Assembly: GCA_964574985.1 (NCBI GenBank)
Contig: CAZNPH010000030.1
Location: 1 to 30,027 of the forward strand
Direction: 5' to 3'
DNA: 30,027 nucleotides
Origin: CAZNPH01 sp964574985
GTDB lineage: Bacteria; Bacteroidota; Bacteroidia; Bacteroidales; SM23-62
This document shows positions 23,048-30,027 of this stretch, one piece after another. Under the pieces are notes generated by a model that worked only from the letters and a program-made list of their open reading frames with translations, did not search any database and was not told the DNA's origin. The translations under genes were made by a program, and so were the position numbers. The first letter of the stretch is position 1. Every line of letters starts with the position of its first letter.

Positions 23048-24222
23048 CTGCCGTATACCTGAAGCAAACGCGCGGCATCAACCTCCCAGTTGTACTTTTT
23101 CTCTACCCAGGACCTGCCCCTGCCTTCGAATTGTTTTCTGAATTCTTTGTCTTCGATAAATTTCTGAAGTTTTGATGCAAAATCCTCCGGCGAATCGTTT
23201 TTGTAAACGACTCCTGAACCGGTTTCCTCAATAATACTCCGCAGGGGCGTACAATCGGAAACGATCACCGGCTTATTCGAATACATATACTGGAAGAGTT
23301 TGTGGGGAATGGTGGTTTCGAAATGCTCGATCCTAATAAAGGGTAAAACCGGGAAATCACACTTCTGCAGATGCTCATAGATCTTTTCAAGTTTTACCCA
23401 ACCGAAAAAACGGACCTGTTCGCTGACATTCAACGCGCTTGCAAGTTGTTTGAGCTGACCGAGATACTTGCCGGCGCCCAAAACCCAGAACCTGATTTCA
23501 GGATATTTTCCCCTGAGCAGTGCCAATCCTTTGATCACAATATGAATCCCCCTGAACCAGGCAAGAGTTCCACCATAAAACAAAGTGATATACCGGGGAT
23601 CCGGATTATCCTGAATTAAATGGAAATGTTTCGTGTTCAATGTATTTGAGACAATGTGAATTTTATCCGGTTCAATCCTCATTCTTTCCAGTCTTTCCCT
23701 GGCTTCCCTGCAAACCACAACAATATTGTCCACTTTGTTCAGGTATTTTTTCTCGTATTTCCTCCACCGGGAATTGGATGAAAGGATCCTTCCCATGAAG
23801 GTTTTGGTATGACCGGAAGCTGCCAGCAGCGCCGGCCAGTTTTCATGAAGATCTGCCGTCAGGGTAATTTTGTGCTTCCGGCTGAATTCGTAACCGACCT
23901 TGACAAGCGGGAGATCATGTACATGAATGGCATCATACTTTTCCATGGCAAAAAGATCTTTCAGGTATGATCTCCAGAAATTGAAATAGAACGGCAGTTT
24001 TAACGCCCCAACACTTGATTTGTATCTGATCCCGGATATATATTTTCTGAAAACAACCGCATTTTCCAGCTCTTCCCTGAACAAACTGTTATTATCAGTA
24101 CTGGTTTTCCGGGTGTAGGATGCAATATGGATTTCATGTCCCGCTTCCGCCAGCGATTCTGTTTCATTCTCCACCCGTATATCGGGAGGGTAATCGCATT
24201 CCAGGAGCATCAGTATTTTCAT
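23038..24222 (-). CDS. Glycosyltransferase family 4 protein
   Basis: A 394-residue GT-B enzyme. N-terminal domain: MKILMLLECDYPPDIRVENE, a common GT4 opening, then KYDAIHVHDLPLVKVG and ADLHENWPALL. C-terminal domain: LFYGGTLAWFRGIHIVIKGL, FWVLGAGKYLGQL, VRFFGWVKLEKI and KLFQYMYSNKPVIVSDC. I chose the ATG at 24222 over a TTG eleven codons upstream because family members begin at MKIL. It begins 14 bases after the porP-like stop, so it may be transcribed with the adhesin and porP genes. It is separated from the legB operon by about 270 bases. It could glycosylate the surface protein or simply belong to the neighbouring glycan locus; sequence alone does not decide. Confidence 0.9.
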   Translation of the reverse strand: MKILMLLECDYPPDIRVENETESLAEAGHEIHIASYTRKTSTDNNSLFREELENAVVFRKYISGIRYKSSVGALKLPFYFNFWRSYLKDLFAMEKYDAIHVHDLPLVKVGYEFSRKHKITLTADLHENWPALLAASGHTKTFMGRILSSNSRWRKYEKKYLNKVDNIVVVCREARERLERMRIEPDKIHIVSNTLNTKHFHLIQDNPDPRYITLFYGGTLAWFRGIHIVIKGLALLRGKYPEIRFWVLGAGKYLGQLKQLASALNVSEQVRFFGWVKLEKIYEHLQKCDFPVLPFIRIEHFETTIPHKLFQYMYSNKPVIVSDCTPLRSIIEETGSGVVYKNDSPEDFASKLQKFIEDKEFRKQFEGRGRSWVEKKYNWEVDAARLLQVYGRDR

Positions 24223-24236
24223 AGAAAACCAGGTAC

Positions 24237-25268
24237 TTAATAACGATTGAGCCACTTATAGCGTCTGGCATTGTCTCCCAGCTTCAGGGCGATCATTACT
24301 TCATGAGAACCGTAGCTGTATCTCCTGAGGTTTGATAAAGTATAATCGAATGCATAACCGAAATACAATTGATTGAACCTGACCCCGGCAAATGCGATCA
24401 ATGTACCGTCGGTCCTGACCGAGGTACCCACCCAGTAATCATCCCTGAAAAAAACCTTGAAACTGGCATCGGCCTGGATAACCTTGTGTTCGGTTGCCTT
24501 TATCAGAAAAGAGGGCTCCAGTGAATATTCCCGGCCGATGAAAAATTCATATCCGCCCGTTGCAAAATAATGCCTGTGCATTCTGTATTCAGACATGCTC
24601 CGGTTTCCCAGCTTCAAATAGGATTGGAAAAGCTGATTGACCGATACACCCACGTGGTACTGATTGCCCATCAGAAAAACGCCAAAATTGGCATCCGGGA
24701 TATACAGTACATTTTTCAGCCCTGCATTGATCAAAGGATCACCCGAATCATGCAGGACGATTTCATCTTCATTGACCTTGAACTGAAATCCCGTTCCCGA
24801 CAAACCAAATGAAAGCTGATTGTCCTTGAAGAAAATATGGTATGCATAGGTCATCTGTATTCCTGTGCGTTCTACCAGTCCGTTCCTGTCGTAATAAAAA
24901 TACCCTCCGAGTCCGACTCTTCCCTTTCTGCTGGGTATCAGTCGCTTGCGGGAAACCTTCCTGCTTTTGATCACATAGCTTTTCCTCAACAATCTTGACT
25001 GCACACTGAAGGATCTTGTCTGGGGGGCATCTGTAAATCCAAGCCATTGTTCCCTGGCGGTCAGATTGAAACTCGTGTATCCGTCGCTTCCGGCCATGGC
25101 GGGATTCACCAGGAATCCGCTGAGCATATACTGGCTGTACAGGGGCAATTGTTGTCCGTTTGCGGGTACAGAGGTCAGCAGCAATATCACCGGCAAAATC
25201 GACAAAAGCCAAAGCCGGATGATCTTGAGGTTCATTCCTTTTACCATATGTCTCAACAAATCGATCAT
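24237..25268 (-). CDS. PorP/SprF family type IX secretion-associated outer-membrane protein
   Basis: An outer-membrane beta-barrel-type protein of about 343 residues. The N-terminus has a signal peptide (hydrophobic LWLLSILPVILLLTSVPANG, cleavage probably near NGQ-QLP). It is followed by the family signature QLPLYSQYMLSGFLVNPAMAGSDGY and REQWLGFTDAPQTRSFSVQS. The remainder alternates as expected for beta strands and ends in GSHEVMIALKLGDNARR. SprF proteins are encoded beside their cell-surface adhesin and are needed for its secretion or anchoring through the type IX system. Here it follows the SprB-repeat protein by 42 bases. Start: the ATG at 25268 has GAAGGA 7 bases upstream, but ATGs at 25247 and 25235 would also give a signal peptide. 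Confidence 0.92.
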   Translation of the reverse strand: MIDLLRHMVKGMNLKIIRLWLLSILPVILLLTSVPANGQQLPLYSQYMLSGFLVNPAMAGSDGYTSFNLTAREQWLGFTDAPQTRSFSVQSRLLRKSYVIKSRKVSRKRLIPSRKGRVGLGGYFYYDRNGLVERTGIQMTYAYHIFFKDNQLSFGLSGTGFQFKVNEDEIVLHDSGDPLINAGLKNVLYIPDANFGVFLMGNQYHVGVSVNQLFQSYLKLGNRSMSEYRMHRHYFATGGYEFFIGREYSLEPSFLIKATEHKVIQADASFKVFFRDDYWVGTSVRTDGTLIAFAGVRFNQLYFGYAFDYTLSNLRRYSYGSHEVMIALKLGDNARRYKWLNRY

Positions 25269-25275
25269 ACTTTTA

Positions 25276-25281
25276 TCCTTC
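25276..25281 (-). promoter_or_regulatory. Ribosome-binding site choosing the porP/sprF start
   Basis: On the minus strand the sequence is GAAGGA, with 7 bases before the ATG at 25268. It favours that start over the two later ATGs, which lack a well-spaced site. Confidence 0.5.
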
Positions 25282-25310
25282 AATCATTCTATTGTCTGCA
25301 AACTTCCTGA

Positions 25311-28300
25311 TCATCTGATAATGGTTACATTCCCTGTCAATGGCCTGGAACCGTTGTTCAGATTGATGATATAATGATAACTGTCAACCGGCAGATCATC
25401 ACCCCTGTACCTGCCTTTCCAGGGATTGCTGTATCCTTTGTCGGACCTGAAAACCCTTTGCCCCCAACGGTCATATACCTCAATGATCACCCCGGGATAG
25501 TATTCGAGTCCGTCTATCTCCCACGTATCATTGAATCCATCATGATTCGGCGTAAATGCATTGGGGATAAATATACAATTTTCCTCGTCAACGTTCAGCA
25601 CAATGGTATCATGAAACATACAATTGTTTTCATCGATGATCTCGATCGCATAAGGCCCCATCCCGAGATCGTATAATTGGGGTTCATTGTCGGGCAGGGG
25701 CACATTGGCGTCGAGATAGGTCCAGAAGATCTGGTAGGGACGGGTTCCTCCGTCAATTTCCACGGAAATTATCCCGTCATAGGAATCGGGGCATCTTGGA
25801 TTGGCCTTATCCACCGATATCTGGATGGAATCCGGCTGTGGCACATAAACAAAGGTGTCCAGCCGGCAATTGTTGGCATCCGTAATATTGAGTACCTGAT
25901 TCCCTGCAGGCAGCATCTGGGCGGTATAATCCCTGGTCCCGTTTTCCCATACAACCTCGTATGAAGGCGTCCCCCCTGAAATATTGACCGTTACTTCCCC
26001 GTCACCATAACCGTAACAAGATACCTGTTCCACATTAAATATGGGCAACAGCCTGTTGGGCTGTGTAACCCTGACATTGCCTGTGGCCTCACAGCCCTTG
26101 CTGTCGGTGATCAGTACACGGTAATACCCTGCAGGAACATCCACGATACTGTCCGTATAGCCCGTGGTGACCCTGTAGGATTGTACCGGGAGTCCGGGAA
26201 CATATGACTCACCGCTTTTTCTGAACCAATCGAATATGAACGGGCCCCTGCCTCCTTCCACACCTACTTTGAATGAACCGTCAGAATTTCCATAACAGGA
26301 TACCATGCTTCCGGAGTAAAGAAGGGTATCCAGCATATTCATTTTCAACGGATCCGGTTCTTCAACATCAATCGAATCATAATGTACGCACCCGTTGGAA
26401 TCAGTAATCCTTATCGTATAGGTACCGACCGGAAGATCCCGTGTGATGGTATCCCGGTCACGGGTCGGTATCCAGAAATAGGAATACGGACTGATGCCCC
26501 CGGATACATCTACCCAGGCCATGCCGTCGTCACTTGCGTTACAACTGATATTTTCCACATCCATCCCGGTAATAATCGGTTCGGGATCATCCAGAGTAAT
26601 ATCCCAGCTTTTTACGCACCCGTTTTCATCGGTTACGGATACCTTATACGTACCTGCCGACAGATCGTTCTGATTTTCAAGCGTTGTTTCAATACCTGAA
26701 CCGTCCGTTGTCGACCATTCGTAAGTATAATCACCCACACCACCTGAAGGATTCAGGGTGATGGAGCCGTCCTGACCGTCATAACAGGATACCTCATAAC
26801 CCGAATGCAGGGGGATCACCGGACCGATGCTCAACGAATCCGGCTGATCAAGCGCTATGGTCCAGCTGGCCGAACAATTGATCTCATCCGTAACCATAAC
26901 CTGATATTCTCCGGCTGCAAGGCCCTCCTGGTCTTCTTCCTCCGGAGCCAGTCCGGACCCGTCTGTTGTACTCCATTCATAATCATAGCTGCCCCATCCT
27001 CCGGACACCGATACATCGATGCTCCCGTCAGAGCCGCCATAACAGGAAACATTGTATCCCAGATTATCTGAAAGTACCGTTTCGGTGAGTACAAGCTGCG
27101 GCGGTTCCGTTAATTCATAACCGGCTTCCCTGTAGCATCCGAAAGGATCTTCCAGATGCACCTGATATGTCCCGGCAGTCAATCCTGACTGGTCTTCTTC
27201 ATTCGCAACAATCCCTGATCCTCCGGTCGTGTTCCATGAATACTGATAATTACCGTGTCCTCCGGTAACATCAATATCAATGGAACCATCGCTCAAACCA
27301 TAACAACTGATGTTGTAATTACCTCCGGGATACTCATGAATATCCGGTACAATGGCTATGGTGTCCGGTTGGGTGATGTTGAATATCTCTTCTTTTTTAC
27401 ACCCCGCCGAATCGGTCACCTCAATGGTATAATCCCCTGCATAAAGGTTATATATATTTTTCGTGGAATCAATGAATCCATCCGGACCTGTCCACAGGTA
27501 TTCATAATAGGCCGGACTCCCTTGTCCGTTTACATTTAAACGGATATCACCGTTGTTTTCACCATTGCATCGGATGTTGTAGTCCCCGAAAGCAGTAAGG
27601 GTGGGACTGATCTGTATGGGTTGAGGCTCCGGAATGAGAATGACCCTGGAACCCTGACAATTGTTGGTATCTGCATAATCCAGATAGTAAATCCCTGCAT
27701 AACGGTTATAGATATTCTGAGTGGAATCTATGAAACCCTCAGGTCCTCTCCATAAGAAGGTATATCCCGGTGTGCCGCCAAACATATCAAGCTCGATGGC
27801 TCCGCCACGCCCGCCGTTGCATCCTACGCGGGCAATGGAATCCAATGCCTGGATTGGGTCAGGTTGTTCCAACTCAATAGTATCATACACGATACATCCG
27901 ATGGCATCGGTGACGGTTACCCGGTATGTTCCGGCAGTAAGTCCTTCCTGATCCTGTATATTGGTTATCAAACCCGTTCCATCGATGGTTTCCCACAAAT
28001 AGCTATAGTCATCGGTAATATATCCTCCCTGCACAAACAGATCAATGTTGCCGTCGGACAAACCGTTACACCGGATATTCCAGCCGCCGATGACTGTATC
28101 GCCGGTCAGTTCACTGATCAGTTCGGGTGCGATATATACCCTCACTGTGGTATCGATCCCCCGGTCACAGTCGAATCCCGGACGTGCATCGTCAATCCTC
28201 GGTTTGAACGTATATTCGATCAGTTGCAGCTGCGTCGGATGGCTGTTGGTAATAATATCGCTGAAATTGCTGGACCCGTCATAATTCAGCGGGTAAGGCC

Positions 28301-30027
28301 CGTCCGGAGATACTCCGGACACCTCTGCCACTACATAGCTGGTCACCAGGTCATAATACATGGTTCCGCTTGTCGAAACATTCGGAGTGGTGATGGTAAA
28401 GGGAACTTCCGATGAATTGCAGTATATAGTATCTGGGATTGATACTTCAATTCCCGGCGTCGGGTTCAGGTATATGGTAATGGTGGTATCAATCCCGTCG
28501 GAGCAATATTCACCCGGATCATCCCCGCGCGGATTCCTGAACCTTGGTATGAAATGATAAGTCACCGTCTGCAGATTGAATGTATTGTTCACCAGCCGGT
28601 CATTGAAATTTGCCAGCGGATAATGCCCGTTGGGGGTGACCCCGCTTACATCTCCGGTATATGAAGTTTCAACATAATAGTATTTTTCGCCCAGCACCGC
28701 TCCGTTCAGTGTAGTCAGACTGAATTCAACCACCGTACTGTCACAAACCACCGTATCCGGAACGGACACATTGATTCCCGGCGTCGGGTTCACATAGATG
28801 GTGATCGTCGTGTCGTTCGCACTGCCATGTTCACAGTAAGCCAGCCCGGTCCGCGGATCCTTGATCACAGGATGGAACGTGTAGGTGACCGTCTGTACCT
28901 GGTTGGTCGGGTTGATCAATGTATCGATGAAATCATCTCCCGATACATAGGAATACTCATCTGGCGCCCGGACTCCCTGTACACCCCCGGGATTCATGAC
29001 CGTCAACTGATAACGCTTATCCCCGATAACCGGCCCGTTGTCACTGCTCAAATCAAAGGTGACCTCCGTGCTGTCACAGACTATCGTGTCAGGGGTTATT
29101 ACCAAACTCAGATCAGGGGTCGGGTTCACATGAATGCGGATCGTCGTGTCGTTCGCACTGCCATGTTCACAGTAAGCCAGCCCGGTCCGCGGANNNNNNN
29201 NNNNNNNNNNNNNNNNNNNNNNNNNNNNNNNNNNNNNNNNNNNNNNNNNNNNNNNNNNNNNNNNNNNNNNNNNNNNNNNNNNNNNNNNNNNNNTGTCACA
29301 GACTATCGTGTCAGGGGTTATTACCAAACTCAGATCAGGGGTCGGGTTAAGATAAATTACGATTGTTGTATCAATACCGTCGGAGCAATATTCATCTGGA
29401 TCATCCCCGCGCGGATTCCTGAACCTTGGTATGAAATGATAAGTCACCGTCTGTAAGTCTGATGTATTATTGATTAGTTGATCACTAAAATCTGCCAATG
29501 GATAATGTCCATTATCTTTAACTCCATCGACATCTCCTGTATAAGATGTTTCAAGATAATAATATTTATCACCCAATACTGTACCGTTAAGTGAGGTGAA
29601 ACTAAAATCTATTACAGTACTGTCACAAACAACAGTGTCTGTAACTGACACGTTCATCTCAGGCCTGGGATTAACATATATTGTAATTTCAGATACAACT
29701 CCATCATAACAATCAATTCCGTTTTCTGCATTTTCAATAAATGGAGTTAAGGTATAGGTGACAGACTGCAATGTGTTGGTTGTATTCACCAAGTTTTCAT
29801 TTAGGTCTCCCAGATCGTATGTGCCATTAGATCTTATACCTGTAATACCTCCGGTTGATGAAGTTGTTAAATTATATCTGATTGTACCTGTAACAGTATT
29901 CGGTGTTGAAACTTCAATCGTAACTCCTTCATTATAACATACAATGGTATCTGGATAGGCTTCAATTGTAACACGGGGCCGCGGGTTCACGTAGACGGTG
30001 ATCGTCGTGTCTACACCATTGCCACAT
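25311..30027 (-). CDS. Giant SprB-repeat surface protein with T9SS type B sorting domain (5' end outside window)
   Basis: A secreted, adhesin-like protein; at least 1,570 codons lie here, and the frame is open to the window edge, so the N-terminus and signal peptide are missing. Order from the N-terminal side: end of one PKD-like unit; six PKD-like units, one interrupted by 100 N (29194-29293); ten SprB repeats with the NVSCYGGSDGSIDVSVSGG pattern; and a C-terminal gliding-motility-associated domain (about 25311-25580). That last domain begins IFIPNAFTPNHDGFND and contains VYDRWGQRVF, the type B sorting signal of type IX secretion. SprB-type proteins are cell-surface adhesins, some of which act in gliding. 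The PorP/SprF-like gene directly downstream is the expected secretion partner. The true length exceeds what is shown because of the gap. Confidence 0.95.
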   Translation of the reverse strand, partial: CGNGVDTTITVYVNPRPRVTIEAYPDTIVCYNEGVTIEVSTPNTVTGTIRYNLTTSSTGGITGIRSNGTYDLGDLNENLVNTTNTLQSVTYTLTPFIENAENGIDCYDGVVSEITIYVNPRPEMNVSVTDTVVCDSTVIDFSFTSLNGTVLGDKYYYLETSYTGDVDGVKDNGHYPLADFSDQLINNTSDLQTVTYHFIPRFRNPRGDDPDEYCSDGIDTTIVIYLNPTPDLSLVITPDTIVCDXXXXXXXXXXXXXXXXXXXXXXXXXXXXXXXXXXPRTGLAYCEHGSANDTTIRIHVNPTPDLSLVITPDTIVCDSTEVTFDLSSDNGPVIGDKRYQLTVMNPGGVQGVRAPDEYSYVSGDDFIDTLINPTNQVQTVTYTFHPVIKDPRTGLAYCEHGSANDTTITIYVNPTPGINVSVPDTVVCDSTVVEFSLTTLNGAVLGEKYYYVETSYTGDVSGVTPNGHYPLANFNDRLVNNTFNLQTVTYHFIPRFRNPRGDDPGEYCSDGIDTTITIYLNPTPGIEVSIPDTIYCNSSEVPFTITTPNVSTSGTMYYDLVTSYVVAEVSGVSPDGPYPLNYDGSSNFSDIITNSHPTQLQLIEYTFKPRIDDARPGFDCDRGIDTTVRVYIAPELISELTGDTVIGGWNIRCNGLSDGNIDLFVQGGYITDDYSYLWETIDGTGLITNIQDQEGLTAGTYRVTVTDAIGCIVYDTIELEQPDPIQALDSIARVGCNGGRGGAIELDMFGGTPGYTFLWRGPEGFIDSTQNIYNRYAGIYYLDYADTNNCQGSRVILIPEPQPIQISPTLTAFGDYNIRCNGENNGDIRLNVNGQGSPAYYEYLWTGPDGFIDSTKNIYNLYAGDYTIEVTDSAGCKKEEIFNITQPDTIAIVPDIHEYPGGNYNISCYGLSDGSIDIDVTGGHGNYQYSWNTTGGSGIVANEEDQSGLTAGTYQVHLEDPFGCYREAGYELTEPPQLVLTETVLSDNLGYNVSCYGGSDGSIDVSVSGGWGSYDYEWSTTDGSGLAPEEEDQEGLAAGEYQVMVTDEINCSASWTIALDQPDSLSIGPVIPLHSGYEVSCYDGQDGSITLNPSGGVGDYTYEWSTTDGSGIETTLENQNDLSAGTYKVSVTDENGCVKSWDITLDDPEPIITGMDVENISCNASDDGMAWVDVSGGISPYSYFWIPTRDRDTITRDLPVGTYTIRITDSNGCVHYDSIDVEEPDPLKMNMLDTLLYSGSMVSCYGNSDGSFKVGVEGGRGPFIFDWFRKSGESYVPGLPVQSYRVTTGYTDSIVDVPAGYYRVLITDSKGCEATGNVRVTQPNRLLPIFNVEQVSCYGYGDGEVTVNISGGTPSYEVVWENGTRDYTAQMLPAGNQVLNITDANNCRLDTFVYVPQPDSIQISVDKANPRCPDSYDGIISVEIDGGTRPYQIFWTYLDANVPLPDNEPQLYDLGMGPYAIEIIDENNCMFHDTIVLNVDEENCIFIPNAFTPNHDGFNDTWEIDGLEYYPGVIIEVYDRWGQRVFRSDKGYSNPWKGRYRGDDLPVDSYHYIINLNNGSRPLTGNVTIIR
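25585..28124 (-). repeat. Ten tandem SprB repeats in the surface protein
   Basis: Each unit is about 75-95 residues and opens with a form of N-I/V-S-C-Y-G-x-S-D-G-S-I followed by GG and YxYxW. Openings seen in order are NIRCNGLSDG, RVGCNGGRGG, NIRCNGENNG, NISCYGLSDG, NVSCYGGSDG, EVSCYDGQDG, NISCNASDDG, MVSCYGNSDG, QVSCYGYGDG and NPRCPDSYDG. The units are diverged at DNA level. The central ones (four to six) are the most alike, sharing TTDGSG-type turns. Confidence 0.88.
28516..28571 (-). repeat. 56-base exact direct repeat, copy 1 (copy 2 at 29398-29453)
   Basis: The 56 bases are identical in the two type A units, although the flanking DNA of those units differs strongly in base composition. 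The flanking base on each side differs, so the identity has sharp ends. It encodes the C-terminal part of the unit around FHFIPRFRNPRGDD-type residues. Confidence 0.85.
28803..28857 (-). repeat. 55-base exact direct repeat, copy 1 (copy 2 at 29139-29193, ending at the N gap)
   Basis: The two copies are identical over exactly 55 bases. The base before differs (T at 28802, G at 29138), and copy 2 ends precisely where the N run begins. The copies lie 336 bases apart, one type B unit. Confidence 0.9.
29072..29126 (-). repeat. 55-base exact direct repeat, copy 1 (copy 2 at 29294-29348, starting at the N gap)
   Basis: The two copies are identical over exactly 55 bases. The next base differs (C at 29127, A at 29349), and copy 2 begins at the first base after the N run. 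Confidence 0.9.
29194..29293. other. Assembly gap of 100 N inside the repeat array
   Basis: Exactly 100 unknown bases, a conventional scaffold spacer rather than a measured length. Aligning the flanks to the neighbouring type B unit predicts 214 bases here (or 214 plus multiples of 336). Both 100 and 214 leave remainder 1 on division by 3, so the reading frame continues across the gap either way. Confidence 0.97.

Larger units (their letters stand above)
28125..30027 (-). repeat. Tandem PKD-like repeat array (105-112-residue units)
   Basis: Units end in DTTI-T/R-I-Y/H-V/L-NPTP or a variant. Boundaries at the NPTP-type codons fall at 28125, 28461, 28785, 29121, 29343, 29667 and 29982, giving 336, 324, 336, (222 with the gap), 324 and 315 bases. 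Two kinds alternate. Type A has RGDDPxEYCSDGID and 108 residues (28461-28784 and 29343-29666). Type B has TGLAYCEHGSAND and 112 residues (28785-29120 and the gapped 29121-29342). Each unit carries a conserved Cys near its start (DTIVCD) and another near its end. Confidence 0.85.

Noticed and set aside
22896..23141. Short plus-strand frame across the gap between legB and the GT4 gene
   Set aside because: It overlaps the glycosyltransferase end and has low-complexity composition; it does not look like a gene.
27100..28130. SprB repeat DNA considered as a CRISPR-like or tandem DNA array
   Set aside because: The similarity is at protein level with diverged DNA and no constant repeat/spacer pattern.

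Overview
The window comes from a Bacteroidota genome, most likely a Bacteroidales-like lineage. The evidence is a giant surface protein of SprB repeats ending in a gliding-motility-type (T9SS type B) sorting domain, a PorP/SprF-family partner next to it, dimer-type glycine-tRNA ligase, and upstream regions carrying the Bacteroidota -7 box TAnnTTTG rather than strong Shine-Dalgarno sites. A run of 100 N at 29194-29293 shows this is a scaffolded draft assembly.

Region 1 (1-9014) is mostly housekeeping, with genes on alternating strands: an aminopeptidase P-type peptidase, an unrecognised 243-residue protein, a CPBP intramembrane protease, a tRNA-dihydrouridine synthase, L-aspartate oxidase (nadB), glycine-tRNA ligase (glyS) and a GT4 glycosyltransferase. 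Divergent pairs share short promoter regions. Convergent pairs abut or share stop-codon bases, leaving no room for terminators between them.

Region 2 (9011-12326, minus strand) is a compact four-gene operon: PIG-L/LmbE deacetylase, LpxD-like hexapeptide N-acyltransferase, acyl carrier protein, and acyl-activating AMP ligase. Read as a pathway, it would deacetylate an amino sugar, activate an acyl group onto a dedicated ACP, and re-acylate the freed amine. This resembles the LpxC/LpxD step of lipid A synthesis rebuilt with other parts, and it is the best candidate here for an undescribed system. A divergent YfhO-family membrane protein (12456-14963) follows.

Region 3 (14979-22768, minus strand) is a seven-gene operon with overlapping or nearly touching genes: legB-like dehydratase, legC-like aminotransferase, FemAB/GNAT-like acyltransferase, sulfotransferase, ptmE-like CBS-nucleotidyltransferase, GT4 glycosyltransferase and Wzx-type flippase. 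It has the first steps of GDP-linked legionaminic acid synthesis but no neuB, neuC or neuA homologue. The product may therefore be an acylated 4-amino-4,6-dideoxy sugar, perhaps sulfated, placed on a lipid-linked glycan and flipped across the inner membrane.

Region 4 (23038-30027, minus strand) is a surface-protein locus: a 5'-incomplete adhesin-like protein (PKD-like array, ten SprB repeats, sorting domain), a PorP/SprF-like outer-membrane protein, and a GT4 glycosyltransferase. Both sides of the N gap are exact 55-base repeats of neighbouring sequence, so at least part of one repeat unit is probably missing. The outer part of the array also changes sharply in base composition. Between regions 3 and 4 lie about 270 bases without a gene.
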